Below are positions 16,004 to 24,987 of a stretch of 64,000 bases of DNA, piece after piece. The position numbers were made by a program, and so were the translations under genes. The DNA lies in NCBI GenBank assembly GCA_045837725.1, contig JBEWZL010000243.1, positions 310,001 through 374,000 of the forward strand, given 5' to 3'. The notes under the pieces are model-generated. The model was given only the letters and a program-made list of their open reading frames with translations. It made no database searches and was not told where the DNA came from. Position 1 is the stretch's first letter. Each line of letters opens with the position of its first letter. The DNA is from Vermamoeba vermiformis (taxonomy: Eukaryota; Tubulinea; Echinamoebida).

Positions 16004-16257
16004 CTTGAAGAACTACAAGGCGCAGATTAGCAAAATATTGTGGGCCACAAGAAAATTGGGTATATTACCAATGAATAATAAGCTTCGTGTCACTCTATGA
16101 AAAAGTAAATTTATAAACACGCAAACAAACTCGTCCATAATCATTTGTCAGCAAGCAATTTTTCTACGGTAAAAATTCAGGCCAAATTATTTTAGCCCGC
16201 GTCGCGTGTTTGCAAGCATAGACCCAGTCCGAGCCTAGATAGCACAATATTACTATC

Positions 16258-17585
16258 ATGGAAGCGGTATGTTTTTAATAGTGTAGTTGGTACTGGTGTA
16301 TTTTTTGGTGAACTCATCTGCGGTCAATTATTCAGATCTGATTTTACAACTCTCCAATAATACTAACAATATTTTTAATATCACTAATAACATTACATTA
16401 TTTCGTTATTCGGTTATTGCGTAATAATTTTAGAGCAGAATAAATATTTTATTAATTGTCAAACTGGATTAGGCTGTGAAGGCAATTGTTGGCGTTAGCC
16501 TCGCAGTACCCGGCCTCAGAGCATTATACAAAACCATAGGAAAATACGGAAGTATCCAAAGAGCAGCTAGATACGCCCAAATTAAAACTGCAGCGACAGA
16601 TCCAACTTTCCTCAAGGTCGTTACAAAAGAAAAGCGAGCACTTTATTATTGGCGATGGGGCAGAGCTATTAACACTATCAAATACAATTATGCATATTTC
16701 TGGGAGTACAACGAACAACTGCGAAGAGAAACTAACTACGGCAGTGGCTTTATGTACTTCTCTGGTCCTCGTGGTACAATTCACGTAAGATCATCTTCGT
16801 ATGCGATGATTTATGTATTAATGCGCCGTCCATGTTATAGACTGAAATCGATTACGGTATATTTAATGCTGACTACGCGCATCCGATTTATGGTAGCGGT
16901 AAATGGACACCGTTATATACGCCACGCAGACCTTATGTAGGAAAATGGAGACTTAAGGCAATTGGTACGTGATGACTTGCATAACAATACACCACATTAT
17001 TATTTTTCCAATTACAATCGATTTTGTGGATGTGCTGATCTGACTCGTATTGTAACAGAGGGTGCCGAACAAGAGGAGATGGAAAGACTTCAAGAAGAAG
17101 AAGAGGCCAAGAAACAAGAGAACGCCGATCCATTGCTCGCTCCTGGCTTGGCTTTCATGGCAAAGATGAACCAAGAAGAAGCTGTGCTCGTGCTCGGTCT
17201 AGCACAAAAGTAAGTTGACTGACGCCCCTCACTACCTTGCACATATATACAAGGTCCCTTCTAGTCGCGATATTGCAGTTACTCACACTCATTTGATGAT
17301 AACAGTGACATGCACAATGAACGCAAAATTAAGAATGCGTATAAAAAGGCCATGTTTGCCAATCACCCTGACAAAGGTGGCAGCAAGTATATTGCTCTCA
17401 AGTTGAGCGAGGCCAAGGACTATCTGCTGGCTACTATTGACTCGAGGAAGGAAAATGAAAACGCTGAGGAAGCTGCTGCGGCTGCTGCTGCCGAGGCCGA
17501 GAGAGAAGGTGACAAGAGCAAGGGCGACGCTAAAGGCGACGGCAAGGGTGATACCAAGAAGAAGGGAGGTCCTAAACGACGATAA
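16258..17585 (+). CDS. TIM14/PAM18-type J protein with a long N-terminal region
   Basis: Exons 16258-16266, 16473-16784, 16841-16964, 17059-17209 and 17306-17585 give 291 residues. Residues about 175-235 match the DNAJC19/PAM18 J domain: MNQEEAVLVLGLAQ, helix RKIKNAYKKAMFANHPDKGG with HPD at 219-221, and YIALKLSEAKDYLL. PAM18 stimulates mitochondrial HSP70 at the TIM23 import motor. A hydrophobic segment near residues 4-20 (VKAIVGVSLAVPGLRALY) could be the membrane anchor. The 150 residues between it and the J domain (Tyr/Arg-rich, then an acidic QEEMERLQEEEEAKKQ helix) and the Ala/Lys/Gly-rich tail after residue 240 are not part of usual PAM18 proteins of 110-170 residues. The first coding exon is only nine bases. 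The family assignment of the J domain is firm, but mitochondrial location is inferred. Confidence 0.85.
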
Positions 17586-17914
17586 GCGTTGCATACATAA
17601 TGTTCATTTTGTACAGTTCGGTAAACAAAACAATTTTGGCGGATTTAGCCGTTGCGAAGCATTGCACCAATTCCTTATAGGGCTGCAAGTGTTCATTCGT
17701 ACGTAGATGGCTTAGCTTTGTTAAAACGACGTTTTTATTTAGTCTTTTTGATGTACAAAAGGATCTTTATTGATCCGTACTAATTTCGTAATTAAATAAT
17801 AATAACATTATATTTTACAATTGTCCGATTAAAAATGGCACGTGTTCTAATAATCTAGAACGCGATAAATAAATTAACGTGAGAAAAGGCGAAAGAACCG
17901 GTCATTTTTCGCGC
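17586..17914. other. Convergent 3' region between TIM14-like and G alpha genes
   Basis: These 329 AT-rich bases must contain both 3' UTRs. AATAAA-like signals are visible (for example AAATAATAATAAC near 17795 and GATAAATAAATTAACG near 17862). I see no other gene or repeat. Confidence 0.4.
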
Positions 17915-19458
17915 TTAGAAGCCCGAACCTTCCAAAGCCTTGTGCAGAATGATGTTCTTGACTGCATTGAACACAAACTTAATGTTCTGAGTGTCAGTGG
18001 CACAAGTGATGTGAGGATAGATTTGCTTAGCGTCGGGCCTCTTGTTGAGCGAGATAAACTTCTGCGTGATGAAAGCGGATGCCTTGTCGAAGTCCAATCC
18101 ACCCTTGTACTCATCGAAGCAGACCTTCAAATCGACTCTCTTGATCTTTTCGCGGAAGATATCCGATTTGTTCAAGAAGAGAATGATAGAGACGGCTTCG
18201 AACCACTTGCTGTTGCAAATCTCGTCAAAGAGCTTGATGGATTCGTGCATGCGGTTAACAGACTCGTCTTCGTAGAGCTTCAAGTCGTATTCGCTCATAG
18301 CGACGCAGAAAATGACAGCGGTAACGCTCTATAGTAAGAGTGAGGTATTAGCTCCGTACACCGCAAATTGAACCTGAAATTTTACCTCGAAGCAATGAAT
18401 CCACTTCTTGCGCTCACTACGTTGACCACCGACGTCAACCATGCGGAACTTGGTGCTATCCACCTCGAACTCAGTCTCGGTAATACCGGTAGTCTTGGAA
18501 CGAGCACGAAGGACGTCTTGAACGTCGGGATTGTAGTCTTTAGCAGAGATTCGATCAATGTCGTTAAAGAAGCTTTGCGATATTATCAGTAAAGATTATA
18601 AAACAACAAATGTAATCACTTACTAAGCAGCGGAATCGAGCAACTGGAATTTAGCGGATTGGTCGAAAGCAGCTTTAATACCGGAATCCGCCCACAAAGC
18701 TTTAATATCTCGTCCGATTTCGGGAGTTACTTCGAAAGGATATGTATTGAGTGCCATAATTCGTTGAGCAGGTTCCTATTCAGTTCGAAAGGTTAGCGGA
18801 GTCAAACCCACATCAGATTATCAAAAAAAGAAACCGTTGCACAACCCAAAAAGTGTCAGTTTGAATTAAATAATTTTGGGATATATGTGCCGATAAAATT
18901 TCATATTGGTCATGTTGGTAAATAATTTCGTAAAGGGTTGACCGTTTGATGCGCGAAGATTCCGTAAAACCCCAATTAAATGGGGTTGATAATTACCTCT
19001 GCTGGTTTTTCAATATTACAGCCGTATTTAGGACAAGCCTCGATAAGAGTTTTCATAGATGACACAATATTGGAGTAGATAATCTCTTTGTATTGCAATC
19101 TCTCGTCCGCAGTAAAGCCATCCAAGTAAATATTCTTCATTTGCTTGGCAATAGTGCTTTTGCCAGACTCACCAGCGCCTATATAATATTATTTAATTAG
19201 TTGCCCAATAAGCATATCTATTGACAATTAAAGAATGCTCGTAACGTAAATCCTGCATTCATTCATTAATTATAAAAATTCTCCCTGTCCCAATATTTTC
19301 CTTGAATAATTCGAGCATATAAACTTACCTAACAATAACAATTTAACTTCGGAGTCATAATCCTTTCTGTCTTGTTTCAATTGAGATTCGATCTGGCGAG
19401 CCTTTTGTCTCTCCTCCTTTTCCACAGCAGTTTGGTTCGTGCTATTACAGACACCCAT
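17915..19458 (-). CDS. Heterotrimeric G-protein alpha subunit
   Basis: Five exons (19329-19458, 18997-19178, 18624-18775, 18386-18572, 17915-18328) encode 354 residues, the usual G alpha length. The N-terminus MGVCNS provides Gly2 for myristoylation and Cys4 for palmitoylation, placing the protein on the inner plasma membrane. Nucleotide-binding motifs are complete: GAGESGKST (44-52), RSKTTGITE (switch I arginine), [12 protein letters not shown] (switch II with the catalytic Gln), FLNKSD and TCATDT. The C-terminus ends LEGSGF and lacks a cysteine four residues from the end, so it would not be a pertussis-toxin substrate. It is a plausible partner of 7TM receptors such as the class C receptor at 40246-43586, but nothing here shows direct coupling. 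It shares a 540-base divergent promoter region with CWC25. Confidence 0.96.
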
Positions 19459-19998
19459 TGTTGTACAGGCAAGCCGCAACTCGATAAAGGTACCGTGTGT
19501 GTTTGTTTCGAACGAAAAGTTAGAATGAAGAGAAAACCGTCTGCTGAAAAAAGTCCCGAGTCTCAGTTTGGTACAAATCCCGCTCGATAGACCGACGAGT
19601 TAGCGGCGGAAGTTCCAGTAGCCAATAACAAGGTGAAGACGTTGAGGTTTGGAATAATACGAGTATTAAATAAAATTATTTATAATTCCTAGTTGGAGGT
19701 TAAAAATAGAACATCGGAACGAAGAAGTAATAGCCTGATTAGGTTTTGCACTTAGGGACGTCCACTAGCGGAGTCTTAATCAATTTAGAGTAATGGAAGA
19801 GCGCCGAAACCTCCATTACCGCCCTTATTACTGTACCGGATCGAGGCTCAACTCCGCGCCATTAGTTTGTTGCTACTTAAATGCAAATAGTAAGCAATAC
19901 GAATAGTGAAATATAATTCTGGTGATTGAGTGCAGTTATTTTTGACACTTAAAGTGTTTCGCGTTTTTTTGCTTGCCAGATCGTGCGCATCACCACAA
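19459..19998. other. Divergent promoter region, G alpha / CWC25
   Basis: These 540 bases hold the upstream regions of both genes. An 8-base perfect inverted repeat (GTAATGGA ... TCCATTAC, 19790-19819, 14-base loop) is the only structure I noticed. I see no coding frame that keeps phase. Confidence 0.4.
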
Positions 19999-21641
19999 AT
20001 GAACAAGAGTTTCTTATCAAAGAAGAGCTGGCATACTGGTACTCTTCGTAATCAAGAGGTAAGTCATTTCGTTATTGCTCATCTGCCGAAAGAACTTGTA
20101 TCTAATATCCGTTGCTTTTCTAGAAAGTATGGCTTGCCGAACAACGCGAACAAGATGAGAGAAAGCGCATAGCTCAATTGCAAAAGGAGTTGCAGGAACA
20201 ACGACAGATTGAAGAGTTAAAGAAACTTCACGGAGATGCAGTAAGCGGGGCAACGACAACGAGAAGGTAAATAATATTGTTGATATTATTTTGGCTAACG
20301 ATATTGCCTAAAGCTACGATAATACATGATTTATTATCGGTGGTAATAATTTTCCATTTTTATATTGACAATTTGTGGCATATTTAATTATTTAATGATC
20401 AATTACCATTCAAAATAAATTATAAGCATACTAATATATTTTTATCACAAAGACAAGAGAAGTTGGATTGGATGTACTCCGAACCCATCTCAGCGGGTCC
20501 CTCGACAGAAGACTACATGACAGGCACTAAATTCAAAGAGAGCGCGGAAGAAGATCCGACCAAGCAGCTTGACAAGAAACCAGGCTCGTTGTGGATTAAC
20601 GACCCTAAGAACGCAGCAAATGACATGATCCAAAAACTACGTGACGATCCAATGTTGGCGATCGAACGAGAACGAAGAAAAAACCGCGAGGCGATTAAAG
20701 ACAATCCACTTAAGATGAAAGAAATGCGCGATATGATTTCGAAATTAAAAGAAAACAAAAAATCAGACAAGAAGAAGCACAAAAAGCACAAAAAACACAA
20801 AAAAGACGGCGCCAGTGATCGCGAAGACAGTCCTAAAGCTGACCGAGGCCGCACTGATAGCACCGATAAGAAGAGATCTGCATCACCTGAACGCACTTCT
20901 CGTCGTTCAAAGTCCCGTTCTCGCTCACGTGATCGCACCAGTCCTCGACGCGACTCAACACGACGAGACCGCAGCAGAAGTCGTGAAAGAAATGGTGACA
21001 GCCGAGCTGCACGTCGAAGCAGAAGTCCCGCGAGACGTGATCGCAGTCGAAGCCCTGTGCGACGAGACAGAAGTCCAGCCAGACGCGATAGAAGTCACAG
21101 TCCTGCACGCAAAGACAGAAGTCGCAGTCCCGTGCGTCGTGATAGAAGTCCGCGACGTGATCGTAGTAGAAGCCCTGCTCGTCGTGACAGAAGCCGCAGT
21201 CCTGTGCGCCGTAACAGAAGTCGCAGCCCTCGTCGTGATCGCAGTCGTAGCCCTGCGCGACGTGACAGAAGTCCAGCCAGGCGTGATAGAAGTCGCAGTC
21301 GTAGTCCTCGACGTGACACTAATGGCAACAACAGCCGCAAACGAAAGCACTCGCAGATGAGTGACAGCGAGCGACAACAATTGCTCGAACAGATGAAGCG
21401 TGACGCAGAAGCACATGCCGAGCAGAGAGTTAAGCGCATTAAATTAGACGAAGAAGAGACTAAGCGCGATGAATCAAGCCGTGCTACTGCAGAGGATCAG
21501 ATCGCACCTGAATTTATCAGCAAGATGGGTCAATCTGTTTACAACGATAAGACCACTGCCTCACTTGAAGATCGTGTGAAGCGCAATCAATTCTACTTGC
21601 AGAAGAGAGGTCTCGAAGATCGCGGTATGTTAAATAAATAA
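19999..21641 (+). CDS. CWC25: Pre-mRNA splicing factor CWC25
   Basis: Exons 19999-20058, 20124-20266 and 20453-21641 give 463 residues. The N-terminus is a Cir_N domain (SKKSWHTGTLRNQEKVWLAEQ), followed by EKLDWMYSEP, KLRDDPMLAIERERRK and NPLKMKEMRDMI. The C-terminal signature SLEDRVKRNQFYLQKR matches human CWC25 closely. CWC25 acts with PRP2 and PRP16 at the first transesterification step of splicing. Between the two conserved ends lies an SR-type repeat of about 130 residues (units near RRDRSRSPAR and RRDRSRSPVR, bases 20880-21320), which is much longer than needed for the core fold and is a likely phosphorylated interaction region. The stop is 51 bases from the stop of the convergent F-box gene. 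Confidence 0.94.
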
Positions 21642-21692
21642 AGATCATGTAAATTTTCAGCGGAACAGTTTGTACAATTTATTTTCTATATA

Positions 21693-23413
21693 TTACATTG
21701 CGTTCAATTTGTTTGACTCAGAATCGGATTTTTTGAATGCAGGATAAGGCTCGGTGAGGACATTTTTCAACATCCAGGCCCAACAGAACCTGACGCCTTC
21801 AATTGATATGTGAATTCTACTCGGCCTAGTGGAGACACTGATGTTAGTGACGGGACCGTAGGGCTCAATGTTGATATTGCTGTTTTTGGGATCTTTTTTG
21901 ACGGCGTAACTGAACAGGTCGAATAAGAATTGGCGCGTCATTTCAAAGTCGAGATCCGCTCTCTTTACGGGCTGGTTCGCTCGTTCAATAGAACATTCGC
22001 CGAGATGGGTTATCTTCACTTCTAAATAGCGCCATTTCCAGGAACCACGTCGCGCGTAGCGCTCGTGATTTGAAGACAAAGTAACGCTTGCTATTGGCAC
22101 TATCCTGTTCATCTTCAAAGAATTAACACTCAGTCTTGGCTCGAAAGCAGTAGTTTGCCTAATTAGGAAATGATTAGAACTGATGTGGGTGTCAAGTTAA
22201 CAGGGCGTACCACGGAGCTGGTCCTGATTGCAACCGACCAGTTCTATGATTGGCGAAGAAGAACTTGCTATATAAACACGTTTCATCGTTAAATAAGGCA
22301 CTCAACTCTTTGATGAACAGTTTGAGCATTTTTTCACGGTGAACTGTCAGCTCTTCAACGACCTTCTTGCTTTTGTCTCGTCGAATAAACTTTTCTAGAG
22401 TATAAACTAGTGTAATAAAACAACTGTTAATATAAAAAATACGGGTTCAATCAACGAACCTTGCTTTTCATCAATAGCGTAACAGGCCGTAAAAAATAAC
22501 ACTTGTTCTAACCAAGGTCGGCTGTTATCCACTGCCGGTTTTTCGGTCAATTCAAATGTGTGCTTCTTATCACTGAGCAGTATTTTCTTCAGATTGTGAT
22601 ACACTTTCAACGGATACTTGGTCTGAATCTTGCGCTTGTTTAGGCCAGATGTAGTCCAACGGAGATTTCCTTCATCGTCCAGTTCGAGTTTAGACTGGTT
22701 GGACCCTCCAAGACATTGCATTACTGTTATACAATGACTTGCACTCGTATTTAATGACGGCAGTGCCTCTTGTATTGTTTTTTCTAAGAATTCGTGTAGG
22801 AGGCCGAAGCGGGCGTTGGATCTTGCGTAACTGGCGTCGTGCTCTTTGTAGACCAGGTGCTCGAAGGTACCATCAGTGCGTGTTATTATCATCATTCCAT
22901 CGTCATAAGGAGAGTCTCTTTGCCTTGGACGACGGGTTGGTTTTGGATCCTCCGTTGGTGTAACACGACCACACAGAATGTCCTCGAGGTGAGTAATAAA
23001 TGGCGGTATATCGCTTATTCTTGCGAATTCAGCTTCGTACCAGTACAGCTTGTGTTCAGAAGTACGTTTGAAGCCAAAGTGAAGAAATCTTCCTTTGTGA
23101 ATCACGAGGGCACGGTTGCCTTGGAAGTGAGCTGAGCTCTGAGCTGTAATTGTTGGGTGAAATAGGTACCCGTGAAGTTGTTTATACCAGTACGTGCATG
23201 TCAGGGTTAAAGCACAAGCTGTCGTCCAATTTAATTGTTGCAAGATCAGTCTAAGCACATCCGCAGGTAGCACTCCGATAGCTGCATTAAAATTGTCACA
23301 ATTTGGAAAAAAATAACACAAGGCGAATTTATATTAACCGTTTCGTCCAACATACGACCTTCCAATATTTTATTAAACTAAATCAAACCGTAATTGTACA
23401 TACCAAAGTCCAT
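21693..23413 (-). CDS. F-box protein, 493 residues
   Basis: Exons 23404-23413, 22460-23281, 22211-22394 and 21693-22158 join in phase. The first coding exon is 10 bases (ATGGACTTTG before GTATGT). An F-box occupies residues 4-45 (VLPADVLRLILQQLNWTTACALTLTC, then YWYKQL). F-box proteins usually recruit substrates to SCF ubiquitin ligases through SKP1. The rest shows no repeat family I recognise. It contains basic/aromatic strands, a helix-rich stretch (VVEELTVHREKMLKLFIKEL) and a C-terminal region (IEPYGPVTNISVS, IEGVRFCWAWML). The donor after residue 277 is GTTCGT rather than GTAAG, but phase continuity and the following KFIRRDKSKKV exon support it. The substrate is unknown. Confidence 0.82.
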
Positions 23414-23856
23414 TTCTCAGTGGGGTAATAATTGTGCATTACCTGAAGGACTTGTTGTTGATAGTCACTGACCTTGAAATAATTATTGCATTAAATGTTG
23501 TTACGTTGTGACGCGTGCGAATTAGCGCAGAAAAGAATGACACAAAATTGGAGACGCAAGGTGAATTGGCACGTGTCAATAAGATTTACCAATTATAGAT
23601 TCTTGGTGAATCGACAAACGAGACTACAAAACCACAAGTCTTTCGTCGCTATTAAAAACAATAATCATGATCGTTCACCGATGTGGGTGGATCCTGGCGC
23701 TTATTGCACGCGCATTTATCAGCACGACCAACAGTCTAGTGAGAAAAAAGATACAAGATATTTATGCGTTCAATTTACATTTTACACTTTATCTAACTAG
23801 GACCTTTTTTGCCGTTAGAATTGAGAGTAACTTCTCTTAATAATACAATTCTACGA
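23414..23856. other. Intergenic region upstream of the F-box gene
   Basis: These 443 bases separate the F-box start from the stop of the next minus-strand gene. An open frame of about 100 codons at 23495-23800 (+) has no start context, domain or splice support. I see nothing else reliable. Confidence 0.4.
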
Positions 23857-24758
23857 TTAATCACTGTCACTTTCCGAATCACTCTCGGCGCTGCTGCTAT
23901 CACTGGCTTTTTTCTGTTTGGCAGGTGCAGACTTTCCCTTGTAAATGTCTTCAAATCCCTTATCCTTGCCAGCGTAGTTGTTTGCCTTGATTTCAATGGA
24001 TTTCAACGTATTCTTTGTCTTCGTCGTGGATCCCACTTACAAAAATGAATTAATTTGTCGGCAAATAGTTCAGAATGATCGCCACTTACTCTCACCAAAG
24101 AAATCCAACTTGAGTTGGTAATATAAACCACTGGAAAGCTTGCCAACCGAAGTAAGGGTTCCTTCAATGTTTGTCTTAACAAGATCCTTCACGTTGTAGT
24201 TACCATTTGTCTTCTCGAAAAATGCAACCCATTCTTCCCAACACATGTCCCAATGCATTCCATGTGCGATCCATTCCCTGTCATGTGATATTAGTATCGT
24301 GAGATCGTGATCTGTGACTTTAGTACTTTGGTAATGCGGTTGCATTGTCAATGATCACTTTTGTAACTACGTGAGCAGTTGGTGATTTCCCACACAACAC
24401 AAAGCATATTCCTTCCAATTTGACGGCAAATAGGCCCAAAGGAACTGAACTATCGCGAGAGTCGGCCATGATCTTTTCCTTCCCGTATTTTTGAAATACT
24501 TCGTGGAGCGATGTTTTTCCAAGCTCGATGCCATGAAGAGGGAATAAATTGAGTTCTAGAAATATAAATCGGTAATTAGAATCCGAGTTTTTTGAATTAG
24601 GAAAAAAGGGTCTAACTGATTCCTTCAGTTAGTTGATCGAATCATATCATCAAGTAAGTTATTTAGGGTCAGACTTTACATCTCCTAGGAGAAGAGGTTT
24701 CGTCTCGTTAACGAATCGCGATGTACAAAGCATTGCTCGCGTGCCTACCTTTGCTCAT
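23857..24758 (-). CDS. Unknown protein with acidic Ser/Asp tail, 201 residues
   Basis: Exons 24749-24758, 24327-24555, 24090-24277 and 23857-24035 join in phase. The first coding exon is 10 bases (ATGAGCAAAG before GTAGGC). The N-terminal part reads ELNLFPLHGIELGKTSLHEV and then a hydrophobic strand pair (GLFAVKLEGICFVLCGKSP). The middle is aromatic-rich (EWIAHGMHWDMCWEEWVAFF), and a beta-like segment follows (SVGKLSSGLYYQLKLDFFGE). The C-terminus is Lys-rich, then ends in an acidic casein-kinase-2-like tail (SAESDSESDSD). No signal peptide or membrane segment is evident. I do not recognise the family. The second intron uses a GTACTA donor and could be questioned, but without splicing the frame stops at once. 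Confidence 0.68.
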
Positions 24759-24987
24759 ACTGTTCTGAGTATCAATGAGGAAGGTGTTGTTGCCGATGAT
24801 CGCACAAGAGAAGGTATAATAAAGCAATTTGATTCCCGCACTTTTAAACAGGTGACAGGCCTGTAAATTACCCGGTCATGAGACAAATCACAAACTGGAT
24901 TCCCCTTTTTTTTTTGCTGTTAGGAAATTTAAAGCTTGGGTACGGCCAAACAACCATATTATTGACGTTACTAGAGTAGACAGACAA

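Noticed and set aside
19760-19860. Weak resemblance to tRNA A and B boxes (TAGCGGAGTC and GGATCGAGGCTC)
   Set aside because: No acceptor stem or anticodon arm can be paired, and the boxes are too far apart.
23495-23800. Open frame of about 100 codons upstream of the F-box gene
   Set aside because: No domain, no splice continuation and AT-rich promoter-like composition; not supported as a gene.
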